Shown here: positions 44,446-57,164 of the stretch, in pieces | Layout of the letters: every line of letters starts with the position of its first letter | Numbering within the stretch: position 1 is the first letter of the stretch | Origin: Physcomitrium patens | Lineage: Eukaryota; Streptophyta; Bryopsida; Funariales; Funariaceae | Reading direction: 5' to 3' | DNA length: 64,000 nucleotides | Assembly: GCF_000002425.4 (NCBI RefSeq) | Contig: NC_037254.1 | Coordinates: 17,394,001 to 17,458,000, forward strand | Translations under genes and position numbers: made by a program | Notes under the pieces: model-generated | Seen by the model: only the letters and a program-made list of their open reading frames with translations | The model's database searches: none | What the model was told of the DNA's origin: nothing

Positions 44446-46850
44446 TGTCTTTTCTTATTCAAAGGTTGGTACTCTTCATCATCATCATAATATTCAACAT
44501 CTTCATTACTAGTTCTAGAAATTATAGAGGCATTCTTTTTCATCTTCATTCCCTCTTCACCTTCATTCATGCTTCCACCATCTTCATTATCATCATCTTA
44601 TTCTACTTTCTTTATTAAATTTAAAGATGTATCTACAAATATACTATTACTCCTATTTAGATACATCTCCAAGTATTCACAAATACTCTTCTGTTCCAAA
44701 AATTCTACATCATGACTTTTAATGATCTTCTTGGTATCCAAAGATATTAGCCTATATGCCTTAGTACCTTCACAATATCCAAAAAATACATATTTTGTAT
44801 CTTTTGTATTAAATTTGGACCTCATATAATTTGGTAACTTTGCATAAGCGATGCATTCAAAAGTCTTTATATATAAAATATAAGGTTTTTTTTTTCAATC
44901 CATGCTTCTTTTGAAGTCATTGATATGAGTGCACTTGTAGGACATTTATTCTTTGTATATTTTTCATTTACTACACCTTTTGCCTAAAACTCATGCTCAA
45001 AGTGTTGAGCATGTAGCATGCTCTTTGCTATCTCTATAATGATTTAATTAGTTCTTTCAATAATTTCATTTTATTGTGGACTATAAGGAGTTGATATTTA
45101 TCTTACAATACCTTGAATTTTTAAGAAGTCATAAAAATACTTTGATAAGTACTCACTTCTATTGTTCATGTATAATATCTTGATCTTATACTCACATTGT
45201 TTTTCCACAAGTATCTTAAACTCCTTAAATCTTGAAAAACACTCATTCTTGGATTTGAAGATGAAAATCCACATTTTCATTAAAAAATCATTTAGAAATG
45301 TGACAAAGTATCTTTCTCTTCTAATTGATGGTATGCTCATTGGTTTACAAACATTCAAATATACAATCTCTAATAACTTACTTACACGTATTACAATTCT
45401 ACTTGGAAATAAAATTCTTCATTGTTTATCTTGGATACAATCTTCATAAGTAAGTATTATGCCATTATGGTTGAATTGACCAAGATCCAAGCCACTTACC
45501 ATGGATTGAAGTTCTTTTATGCTCTTGGCATTCTAATGATTAAGATGTCAATGCTAAATGCCAAATTTGTCTTGATCAAGTAGAAAGTTAGGAAATACAA
45601 CCACTTCAATTTTATTCACTTTTTTACACTTGATGAAGTAGAAGTTGCTATCTCTAAAGTCCTTGGTAATATTATCTCCACCCAATGTCTATACAAATCA
45701 CCCATTCTTATTAAATTACATCTTACAACCATGTGAAATTAATTTATTTATCAAAAGGAGGTTTTTTTTTATCTTGGATATATAAAAGACATCTTTGAAT
45801 CTAATCTTCTTAGTTTTTCCTATCACAACAATCTCCACTATAATGGAGTCTATTCTAATGACTTGTCCTATGCCATTGTCTTCTATAAAAATATTTGTTG
45901 CTGAAATTTCTTCATAAGTATCAAATAAATACTTGTATGGAATCATGTGCATAGTTTTACCTAAATCAACAATATACTTAGATATGGCAGCTATAGATGT
46001 TCCTTCAATTGCCATGAATGCAAAATTATATCTTCCAAATTGCTCATATATATTGTTGGCACTTTTTTATTTTTTATTTTTATTTTATTTTATTTTATTT
46101 TTGCCTTGTAGCAATTTCATACAAAATAACTTGATTTTCTATAAATGAAGTAAGTTCTCACATTGTTACATTCACTAGAATAGATTTCTTTGCCTTGTCT
46201 TGAAAGGAAAGGCAAATCTTTACTTTGATGCACTTTTTCTTTCTTCTTTGTTACTTCATGAGCAAGTCTTATTGTCATGTGGTTTATTTTAAGTTTCTTC
46301 AATTTGATGGACCTCAATGCTACAATAGAGTAGTTGTAGGACTTGAAAAGACTCACAAGCAAGATCATAATAATATCATTCTTTTCTAAAGGCTTGTCAA
46401 TAATTTCTAATTAATTTGCAAGAGCCTTTATCTTATTGACATGAGCCATGAAGTCTTTATCCTCTTTTATCTTGCAAGTAAAGAATTTCTTTTTTTTGAA
46501 GATGATGTTAGATAAGTTCTTGCTCTCATACATATTGGAAAGAGTCTTCCATGCTTTTGTTTATTTTTTACAAGAGACAATGTAAGAAAAATTGATTTCA
46601 TCTAAATTAATAGAAATTATGCCAAAATCCTTCTTTTCATGTCTTTTGAAATCTTTTTTCTCCTTAGCATCTACATGCTTCAAAGCTCTATACTTTCATC
46701 TACAATGTCTCAAAGGTCTAAAGATACCAATAAAAGCTCTATTTTGATCTTTTAATGATAGAAATTATTTTTTTAAAACTTCTCAATTACTTTCAAATCT
46801 TTATCATTACTAAAAGCCATATCTAAGAAGAGTTCTATCAAAAAATATCA
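43960..46850 (-). pseudogene. Ty1/copia relic E (gag, protease, integrase, start of RT)
   Basis: Minus strand, right to left. Gag at ~46390-46800. Protease at 45716-46015 (KYIVDLGKTMHMIPYKYLF, DSG changed to DLG, then KTKKIRFKDVFYISKIKKNL). GAG-pre-integrase at ~45480-45700. Integrase core at 45098-45358 (RYFVTFLNDFLMKMWIFIFK, NNRSEYLSKYF). The post-integrase region at 44598-44825 has KYVFFGYCEGTKAYRLISLD. The RT start lies at ~44000-44330 (MVEELHLF). A 29-base T run interrupts the hinge at 44412-44440. The order protease-integrase-RT is diagnostic of copia. The rest of RT and RNase H is missing. Confidence 0.85.
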
Positions 46851-47189
46851 AAAAAAGAGTCTCTATGTATTCAAAAACATCAAATCAATTTAATATTAGT
46901 AAAATCTGAGAATGCCTTTTTGTAAACAATGGAGTGCTTTCTCACTCAAAATAATCTCAAATCAAGTTTTAAAGCTTCTAATAAGTATGAGCATTTAAAA
47001 GAACCTTAGTATCAAGATCTTCCACTCTTTCAAACCAATTATTTTATAATATATAGAAGGTAAGTAAAAAAACTTTAACAACACAAAAAGATACTATCAT
47101 GATCTTTCTATAAGGTCTTAAATTTACAATCCTAGGAATTAAGAATCCACTAAACAATGTTAGAGATCTATAAGGTCAAAATTAACAAT

Positions 47190-47990
47190 ATATTTGCAAC
47201 AGCTTCTTTCATCGAAAGTCTCATCTTTTTTTCTTTTTTTACATCCTTTGATAGGAACATCATTTAGAAAATTCATAGTTTTTTTAGGAATGAAGTCTTT
47301 TAATACCTTGTTTATCTCATTTATCATATATTCAACTAAGTTTATAGTATCTTATAAAAGAATAGATATTTTAAATAATCCAAGTGGTATTTTTATTATT
47401 ATTAGATTTTTATTCAAATATTGAAGTTTAAATTGATCATAACTCAAATATGAATCATCCATTGAATAAATTATCCTTCTTACAAATACTTTAACAAACT
47501 TATCTATTAAACACCTTATACCTGTATTTCTAATAATTACTATATTTATTGGCTTTATATTTTGAATAAAATATAATGATTAATTTTTCATAGGTACTAT
47601 AAAACAATGATTAGAATATGAAGCAAAAAAAGGCTCCAAAATCTTCATTTGTATATTTTCTTTCAATAATTCCACCAATTTTGGCAAATAATACCTTGGA
47701 ATAGGAATTGGCCTTAAGTTCTAAGGCACATGTAGTATTGTGAATAACCATAGGAACAAAAATATTAGCATCTACACATCCTATCTTAAGAGTTTAAAAG
47801 ACAAATGATTTATCTCATTTTTCAAGCATTTTTTAAAAATATTCTATTTTTACTGATAACAAGGAATTATGGCATCTAATCTTTAATTATTTAAAAGTAT
47901 CTTTTATAAATTGATAATCAATATTCTTTAGATATCTTAAACTCTCTTCTTTTAATACCTCTTTTATTTGTTCTATAATATCTTTTTATA
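47190..47990 (-). pseudogene. Gypsy family 2 relic: reverse transcriptase fragment
   Basis: Minus strand. At 47617-47708: PIPIPRYYLPKLVELLKENI, then QMKILEPFFAS, the RT fingers (usually ...IPPGLYEEVC / ...GVYEPSNSSYRS in relatives). At ~47243-47272: MNFLNDVPIKG, the catalytic YxDD position in the form IDDVPIKG with the first Asp as Asn (a G-to-A change). Relatives I recall with IDDVPVKG sit in a Ty3/gypsy group well known from basidiomycete fungi. It is flanked on the right by repeat Y. Confidence 0.6.
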
Positions 47991-48094
47991 TAGGTTTGGC
48001 AACAGGTTTTATTTTTTTTCTATTTTTTATATTTTTTTTCTATAATAAATTTTGGTAGATAAAAAGATTCAATTAAAGAATAAACCTTCTTTGG

Positions 48095-48152
48095 CCTTCG
48101 GCCTTCCAAATACCCCAAGGATTTCAAGAGCCTTGAATTTTTCTCAATCAAT

Positions 48153-48187
<35 letters not shown>

Positions 48188-49191
48188 CCAAGGTGAAATT
48201 CTTAATTATTATAGCTTTTGTTGTTAGCTTTCTAAAAAGATAAGACTCGCTTGATTTGGTGTTAGAAGGGAGTTTTTGTTGAATTTTTGAGTTTGAGGGA
48301 GTCGATTGCCTTTATAGTTTGAAACAATCGAGTTTAGAAAGGTATTTCTCAATGCATGATAATTGGCTTTATTTGAAATTTTGGGAGCATCAAGATTTAT
48401 AAGCTAATCTCTGAAAGGCACAAGTTTTGTTGGATTTGAAGTCAATTCAAATTTTTAGTGAATTTCTAAGTGAAGAGGGTTGGTTGTCATGGCAGTTTAC
48501 ATTACTCAACTTCAAAAGAGGAATTCTCGCGACTAGATTGAAGGCAACTTCAAAAGAGGAATTCTCACTTCATTTTTTCTATCATCTTTATAGCGACTTG
48601 TAATCTCCATATTTCACCTTTTGGCTAATAAATTTTAAATTTAACTTTTAATCTTTAAAATTCTCACTTTAACTTTTAACTTTAACTTTTAAACTTAACT
48701 TTTAATTTTAACTCTTAAACTTTATTTTTAATTTTTAATTTCTAACTTAACCTTTTAAATTTAACTCTTAAACTTAATTTTTAATTTCTAACTTAACCTT
48801 TTAATTTTAACTCTTAACTTAATTTTTTAAATTTAACTTTTAATTTTAATTTTGACTTCAAATTTTTAACTTAATTTTTAATTTTAATTTTAAATTAACT
48901 TTTTAACTTAAATTTTAACTTAATTTTTAATTCAAACTTAAATTTTTATTCTTAAGATCAATTAATAGTAATAACTTAGTTAATTATTTTTACTATATAT
49001 GCATAATAAATTTTATTTAATATTTTAATTTAATATTAGTAACCATTACTTGGAAGGCATTAATTTGAATTGAATTACAAACATCCACATTTAAATTAAC
49101 TCAACAATTTCATAATTGGGAATCCTTCTATTCTACCCCTTGAACCTGTTGTGTGGCATCAATTTAATGAGTAATGAATTTGGGGCTCACA
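48095..49191. repeat. Repeat family Y, copy 1, with a TTAACTTTTAA array
   Basis: Matches 53935-54808 at several places (GGCCTTCCAAATA; GGAGTCGATTGCCTT; TGTGTGGCATCAATTTAATG) and ends TTTGGGGCTCACA. It contains a degenerate array of ~12-bp TTAACTTTTAAT units at ~48640-48960 that copy 2 lacks, and a 33-base T run at 48155-48187. It may be an LTR of gypsy family 2. Confidence 0.55.
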
Positions 49192-49204
49192 CTAAGCGAC
49201 AATT

Positions 49205-52200
49205 CAAAATATATACTAACATAAAATATTCAAGATTCTTATGATCTGTATATACAATGACTAGTTTAAAAGTGCCTTCTAAATAATGGCGCCATTTTTA
49301 AAACAAATCAATGATTGTAAGAAGTTTTTTGTAATAAATCTCGTAGTTGATCTCAGCTATTGAAAAAAATTTGAAATAAAAAGCTACTTGGTGAAGTTTA
49401 TCATCTATTTCCATTTGTCATAATATAGCACCTAGAGCAAAATTTGATGCCTCCATTTTAATAAAAGAATGGCTTTGAAAAGTGAATGCAATGTAAGATT
49501 GGTACAAAAATAAAGGCTATCTTTAAACTTTCAAAATTTTCTTTTACTTTCTAATTCTATAGAAGTTTATCTTTACAAGTTAAATATATAAATAGAACTA
49601 TAACTTAAAAGAAGTCTTTCGTAAAGATTCAATAATAGTTAGAAAATTTCAAAAAGCATTGAACATTTCTTATCGTTTTTGAGATCTTCTAATCCATAAT
49701 AGTTTAAACTATCTTAGGATCTATCATAAGTTTATCATTTGAAATGATGTATATTAAGAAGTCAATTTGAGTAATTTAAAATATACACTTTTCTATCTTA
49801 GCATAGAATCCCATATCTCTTAGTTCTTATAACATATGAAAAATATGAAGTTTATTTTCTTTTATGTTCTTAGAATAGATTAAGATGTCATCTAGATAAC
49901 AAACAATAAAATCATTTAAAAACTCTTAAAAGATATCATTCATTAGATATAAAAAAGCTACACATGCATTTGTAAGTCCAAAAGGCATGACATTATATTC
50001 AAAATATCTATACTTTGTTCAAAACATAGTCTTCTATTCATCTCTTTCTTTGATGCGTACCAAATCATATATCCTTCATAGATCTATTTTTATGTAGATC
50101 TTAATTTAATTCAATTGATTAAGAAATTTGGATATCAAAGATAGTGGTTATCTATTCTTAATTGTGATCTTATTAAGTCCTTGATAATTAAAACATATTT
50201 ATAATAATCTATTTTTTTTTCTTATAAATAAAATTGAAGTTCTTGTTGGAGATTTGGAATGGCATATGAAGTTCTTGGCCAAATTTTCTTCAATATATTC
50301 TTTAAATTCAATCAACTAATTTTGTAACAAATTATAAATTGATCTAAATGGTGATTGAGATCTTTTTTGAAGGTCAATTCAATAGTCATAGGTACAATGT
50401 TTTGAAAGAGTATCTACGTTTTTTTTTTCAAATATATCTTGAAAATCTTAATATTGGCTAAAAATATCATTTGAAGTCTTTCTACCATTAGAAATAAGTG
50501 TGGCATAAATGACACTAGGTATTCCTTCTTTTACAACATATAAAAAAGCTCTTACATCTACAAATATAAGTTTGGTTGTACTAGACTTATGACTTTCTAC
50601 TTGATTAACTATACTTTTAGTTATACTTTTAGAAAAGTGAAGTCTATAAAAAATCCAATTTATTCAAAGATTATACTTATCTAATCATAATAAACCTTAA
50701 ATCACTAGATTAAAAAGAGATCTAATGATATTAAATACTACAAAATTACTATAACCATTAGTTATTACTTTTAAACAAAATATTTTATAAATAATACCTT
50801 CAAAGGATAATAGATGACCATCTATGACTTTTATATGAACGAATTTTGTTTTCTTTATTAAAAATATATTATATCTTTTAATAAAATTTTCATCTAAAAA
50901 AATAATTGAGGCTCTTGAATCTAGCAAAGCATAAGCTTTTCAATGTTTACATCCTAAAATAACACCTTTTATAAAAAAAAGAACATGATTTTGAAAGGGA
51001 AATAGGACCTTCATTAGGTGTTGTGTAACATTTTAGCCACTCAGTCTTCATTGTATTTGGATAAGCTTATTTTTTGATGTATTATCTTTTTTGATAGTTT
51101 TACTTTTTATATTATGATTGCATTGCTTCTTTGAATAATGTTGACGAGTATGCTTTGATTTTCTATAATATAAACATAATTTTTTTTGACGATGGTGAAT
51201 TTTTTCTTCATTAGTAAGAAATTTGAAATGTACTACATTAATTTATATATCCTCTAGTTTCAAAGATGTGTATTGAGAAGACATTGGTATTGCTATTGAA
51301 TTATAATAATGTTAAGGTCTACTTATGTGATTCTTAAATCAATATTTAAAAAGTAAATTATTACACTTCACAACAAAATGAATTCTTTCACTCAATATTT
51401 GAGGATCAAATAAATTGAGTATCAATTTCTTTATCTTATATTTTAATCTATAAAGAAATTGAGTAATGAGTGCAACATCATCCTACTTGATATCAATTGT
51501 AAGTTATCAAAATTATAAAGTATATAATATTACAACTTGATTTTTTTGTTATAAAATATAGATTTTATTTGTTGCAATATAAATTATATCATATTTTCCA
51601 TATATAGATCAAAATTCTACTAAAAAATCTTTAAAGTTATTCAATATTAGATCACATTATTTAAGAAAAGATTAACTATGATAGCACATAATCAAAAAAT
51701 AATATTTCAATAAAATTGACTTAAAAACTTGGAATTGGATAGCTTTAATATTGAAGTTTAATTTCTAATTGTATTTGATTGATGAATCCTTGAAACTTTG
51801 ATCTTAAACCATCAAATTTCTTAAATAAAGAAATTCTTGATTTTTTAGCTTTTAAATGGTGTTCCACTATTGGAAAAGGGACATGATTTGGTGTAAGTAT
51901 TGAAATGACTCCAATCATCTCTATATCTCTACTTTCTATCATTCTTGTTCCTTCTTGTAATAGTAAATTGAGTTGATATATTATAAGCATTAACTCTCTC
52001 AATTGCTCTTACATTTATGCCATTATATTTTTTATTTTGACAAGCTTTGCTATCATAACACTTAAAAAAAAGAGATATCTAATATTGCTGAAGGTAAATA
52101 AAAGAAAGAACTTAAAAATAGAAAAAATACTAAAATTAAAATCAATTAAAAAGAAGATAATCTGTAACTTCTAACAAGCTTATGTCTTATTAAGAGAAAA

Positions 52201-52264
52201 GAATAATCTATTCTTAATCAAAAAAAGATAAAGCTTTGATATTATAAGTATATTTTTTTTAATT
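49205..52264 (-). pseudogene. Chromovirus relic F: gag, protease, RT, RNase H part
   Basis: Minus strand, 5' LTR at 52265-52824. Gag at 51745-52002 (LFKKFDGLRSKFQGFINQIQ matches the gag at 6844-6895). Protease at 50697-50927 (MLDSRASIIFLDENFIK, HIKVIDGHLLSFEG; DSG as DSR). RT at ~49700-50330. RNase H starts at ~49600 and is cut at 49205 next to repeat Y. Integrase and the 3' LTR are absent. Confidence 0.75.
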
Positions 52265-52824
52265 TATCAAGGATAAGAACTTGATGAAAATAAATAAATA
52301 AGTAAAACTTTCTCAAAGAAGTATGAAAAAATAGAAATAAGAAGTATGTATATTAAAAATAAATTAGAATGGCTATTTTCAAAAGATAAGAAAATTAAAG
52401 ACTATTGAAACTAGACTAGAAATAAGAAAAGAATTGATAAGAGTGAAGAAGGCTTCATTCTTACCTCTATATATATTATGTGCCTAAGAGCTACATGGTG
52501 ATGTTCTACATGACCTCTAAAATATGTTGACTTTGCACAACACACACTTTAACTTGGAAGATTTTTTTTTTATATGGATGCCATATAATTAGCTTGTTTT
52601 GTAAGCTACCAACATGTGTGATACATCATTAATTTATTGACTAAGTTTCTAACTTATTAATCAACTCTAAATATATGTAAAGTCAAAGTAGTATTTATGA
52701 AGCTTTTATGAAGCTTTTAAGAAGCTATCTTAAAAGCTATTATGAAATTAATCTTCTTTTATTTACTTCTACCTATTCATATTTTCTAAATAACAATTAA
52801 AATAAATATTTTTTCATAATATTA
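52265..52824 (-). repeat. 5' LTR of relic F (560 bp)
   Basis: On the minus strand it starts TAATATTATGAAAAAATAT and ends ATCCTTGATA. Shares the internal TATATATAGAGG-type TATA region and the closing motif with the LTRs at 32403 and 35914. Confidence 0.7.
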
Positions 52825-53934
52825 CTTCTCCAAAATCCTTAAATTGTTTAAAAATTCTTAGCAACAACTTTTTTTTCAACCTATTTCAATTTTATTCATA
52901 ATTAGGAGGCTGTAAGTTCTTAATTATATTCCAAATTTTTAATTTTTATTATTTCTTTATTTTTTAATAATTAAGCATGTTAAATTAGGATTTATATAAG
53001 TAGAATTTAATTTTATAGAATTTTTAGGATTATAACCTTTAATGGTATAAATCATAGCCTAATTCCTTAAATTAAGCTAATTAGAATCAAAGTGATAAGA
53101 ATTAAAAATTTTAAGTAATAATTTAGTTAGTTTTAATTATTTAGAGGTCATTTGTCATTACTATGAGGGTTGATTAAGAGCCTATGAATTCACCTACAAT
53201 CATCTCATATAATTTAGAATAAATTAGAATTATATTTTTTAAAAGTTTTAATGAAATTTAACAATGATGGTTTTGAAGATTTTCTCCAAATTCAACAAAT
53301 CCAAGCAACAAAGTGGTTCTTTTAATTAATAGAAGTCATTCAAATGCAATGACAGATTGGATTCACCTTGTGGAGTGAAGAAAATAAGCTCAGCACCTTT
53401 TCCTTCAAAATACAAGTAGAGCAATGAAATTCTCATTTTTGAAGAATTTTATAAGAATTGCCAAAATCCTTGTAGGTAAAAATCTTCATAAATTACAAAT
53501 GAGCATGGATTGAGGCATTTGAGTGGTCAATCTTAGTATAAAAAAATGTTTTGAATATAATGGTGAAGTTAGTTTTACCAAAAAATGTTTTTTTTACCAC
53601 TTATAAGAGCCATCAACCTTGGTAACGAAATTAGTTTTTGGATGAATAAAGGTTGTAGTTCTACATTAAGGATCTTAGAAATCAGGGGTGGAGGTGTGGC
53701 TGCCTTTCCAAAAGCCACCACTCAATTTTATGAGAATGGCTTAGTTTTCCAAGCCATCTTTCTCTCTTCTTTGATGAAAGGCAAAGCAATGCCAAATTTT
53801 GGCTTTAAATCCTAATCTTAATTTAATTTTGATTTTAAATCACATTGTGAACTTTGTAGATGTGTATGTATAGATATTGAATTGTGAATGATGGTCGTTG
53901 GATTATAAAACATACTTCATTGTAGTAGGTAGCT
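52825..53934. other. Intergenic, no gene supported
   Basis: Mixed AT-rich sequence. A 76-codon open stretch at 53585-53815 lacks any recognisable domain or promoter context. Confidence 0.4.
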
Positions 53935-54808
53935 CTCTCGGCCTCTCAAATATTTCTAGGGTTCTAAAAATCTTAGATTTTCCTCAATTTTTCATTCAAT
54001 TTTTTTAGTTTTAATGTGATTTATTTTTTTAGTTGTAGCTTTTGATATTAGCTTTTTAATAAGATATATTTTTTTAGTTTAGAATAAAAAAAATTTAGAA
54101 AAAATTTGAGTACGAGGAGGTCGGTTGCCTTAGTAGTTTAAATCAACGACTTTTGAAAAGACATTTATTAGTGCCTCCTAATTATGTTATTGTGAATTTT
54201 TGGAAGTAAGTACATCTTTAAGCTGAGCTTTTAATGGCAAAAATTTGAAGACGAATTGAATTTTTGATGAATTTCCAAGTAGAGGGAGGTTGCTTGTCAC
54301 GCAGTCTTATTCACTCAACTTTGAAGGAGCATTTTTTGCTGTTCAAAGACTAGATTGAATTAAAAATTATTAAAGTGGGAGTACTTTTAAGTTAATCTTG
54401 CAAAAAACTAAAAATCAATTACTTTTGAGCTTATCACAATTTTTGGCAAACTTTGGAGTAGAAGAGGGTTTATTGCCTTCAATTTTTAGATGTTATCTTT
54501 CTTCAATTCTTGGATTTTTTTTACTACATAAAATTTAGTAATTAATTAAAGACCATATAAATGATCTTAAATGAGCCATTGAAATTTAAATAGAGATCAT
54601 ACAAATAGCCTTGAAAGACCATAGTAAAATTTATTAAATATTTTTATTAATATTAATAACTATTATTTTGAGGGCTTAAAGTTAATTGAATTACAAAAAT
54701 CAAGATTTAAATTAAGTTAGAAATTACAAAATTAAAATTTCTTCCATTCCATCTCTTAAATTTTTTGTGTGGCATTAATTTTATTGTGTGGTAAAATTTA
54801 GGCTTACA
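53935..54808. repeat. Repeat family Y, copy 2
   Basis: Begins near CTCTCGGCCTCTCAAATAT, contains GGAGGTCGGTTGCCTT, and ends TGTGTGGCATTAATTTTATT then AGGCTTACA, parallel to 48095-49191. Followed directly by the gag relic at 54840-57164. Confidence 0.55.
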
Positions 54809-54839
54809 AAGGCAGAGTTGAAAATTGTAGTGCTTTCTT

Positions 54840-57164
54840 TCTATCTTTATTATGTATCTATGCATAAGCTGAATTATCATCAAGCACTTTTGTTTCCACC
54901 CATATTATTATAATCTATGGTTTTCTTAAAATCTTTAGATAAGATGTTATATCTTGAATAAAAAATATTGCTCTATTGCAACATCTTTAATCTAGATTTT
55001 AAAATTTTTACAAGCTCTATATAATTTACCTTGTATATTATTAATTGCTCATATTGTCCATCTATGCTTAATATCAATTCGCTACCTCCACTTCTTATAA
55101 AGATCTTTAGACATAAGATTTATCACAAAACTATAGTCAACTAAAGCAATAATTGGTTCTTTTATATCTTCCACCTTTATCAATAATTTTGTAATTGTCT
55201 TTGTACTATATATTCAAATATAATGGCTTGCAGCTTCTATTTTCTTGTTTCTATAATTTTTAAAATGCACTCATTGATTATATCCATTCTTTTCACTTTG
55301 TAATTGCTTGAAATAATTATAAATAACTTCTTCATCCTTGTATATTCTTGCATCAATAGCATGATTTATTTTAACTATATATATATATATATATTTTAAT
55401 AATATCATAAAACTTCTTTTTTATAATTCCTAAAATCTCTTTCAATATGATCTCTATTTTAATATTTAATATATATTCTTTCAACACTTCTTTTAAATCT
55501 ATTGCTACTTTCATATCAAAAAGTAGTTTATAAGCTATTGATTTACCTTTATCTTTTGTCTCCTTTGATTTTTCTTCCAATGTTATTGAAATATCCTTTG
55601 TGGGCTATTCATATGAAGTTGCTTCATAAGCCTTGTGTCCTTGAGTTTGCTTCTTAAAAGAATTTTTTTCACTTATATCATAAAAAAAATTTCATCTTTA
55701 TTCTTGTATTAAGGCTTTATGTTGGCTCTAAGCAATATATACATGAATCAAAAGAGTCTCTAGAGGATCTTTTCAATCTGTTGCACTATATATTGTAGTT
55801 GTAGTTTTTAATATTACTTCTTAAGTTTTTTTTTTTTTTTTTTTTTTTTTTTTGCATCATGAAAATGATAGAAATTTAGAATCTATTTTTTTCTATACTT
55901 CTATCAAGGTCATCATTTATTCTAGCACCACATTTTTTGGTATTATTACTCTATGTGCTACTAAATAATCTTAAATTAAAGCTTTTATACTTTTTTTTGC
56001 CAAAATTAGTTTGAAAGAGATTCTTTATATCCTTTAATGCGACTTTCCGTCTTTTTAAAAAATGAATCTTTGTTGTATTATAATATTAAAATTTATTGCA
56101 ATCCTTTTTAATATAAAAAATATTATTACACTAAATACATCTTTATACATATCTTTCTTTAGAAATAGCCTTTAAATTATTTATAGAGTATTTTTTTGAA
56201 TCTTGTGAATTTAATTTGAAGATCTTGCATACCATGTATAATTTCTTCAACTCTCATATCTTTTTTCTTTGATGTAGATGTTAGAGATTGAATAATAGAC
56301 ATTATTGGTTTTATTGTATGAACTTGAATTTAAGTACTTATATTATTCTTAGAATATTAATCCTATTCTTTTTTCTCTCTTTTTTTGTAAGCAAACCAAC
56401 TGCATTTTTAATATTTTTCTACTTAATTATCAATCCATCTTCTTCTTTGTCTTTAAGAAAGAACTCCAATTTTGCTTCAAATTCTTCATTAGGACCTTGA
56501 AGAAATAATTCAACTTTGTTTGGCTTCAATGTTAACTTCTCTACCTTCAATAATAAAAAATATTACCTTTTAAACTTTTTTACTAGCTTTCTTGCTCATA
56601 AATTCTTCATAGATTTTTCAATTTATTCTAAAAATAATTTCTTAATAACACAATCTTAGATGATATTCTTAATAATAATTTTAATGCATGTAAAAGTGTC
56701 TTCTATGAACTTCCATAATGCTTCATAATTGATATAGCATGTTTTCTTATCTCTAATATCATAAAAATCCAAATAATCCAATCATCTTCTTTTTAGAAAC
56801 TTAATTTAATTTCATTTCTCATACATAATATCTTAAATATTTTGAAATATCTCTTCTATCAAATTGGTTAATTTTGTTAATCATTACTTGTAATACTTTG
56901 GTTGCTAAAGCTTTCTTATAATCATTGCTTTGATATTGGTGCATAGACAATGTAAAAGCTTAAAACATGTTTACAATGATTGAATCCATGTACATATTTT
57001 TTCCTTTAGTATAAATTCTATTAAAAGCACTACTTGAAGATCCTCCCATAACTCCTTTAAAACTCTTCCTCTCATTCTCTATTAAATAAAAATAAAAATA
57101 AAAACATATAATTTCCAAGACCTTCTACTTTAAGGTTTTCACATTGGATTCACCAAATATATCA
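54840..57164 (-). pseudogene. Gypsy family 2 relic: gag and pre-protease region, copy 1
   Basis: Minus strand, homologous to 58600-60800. At 55371-55580: KGKSIAYKLLFDMKVAIDLK, then LKEILGIIKKKFYDIIK, parallel to the LKEILGIAKKDFHELI block of the other copy. At ~56560-56900 a decayed gag core parallels 60109-60456. A 28-base T run lies at 55826-55853. The right end reads, on this strand, TGATATATTTGGTGAATCC directly after the X boundary at 57164, a possible primer site. Confidence 0.6.

Noticed and set aside
53585-53815. 76-codon open stretch
   Set aside because: No domain, no promoter context, surrounded by decayed repeats.
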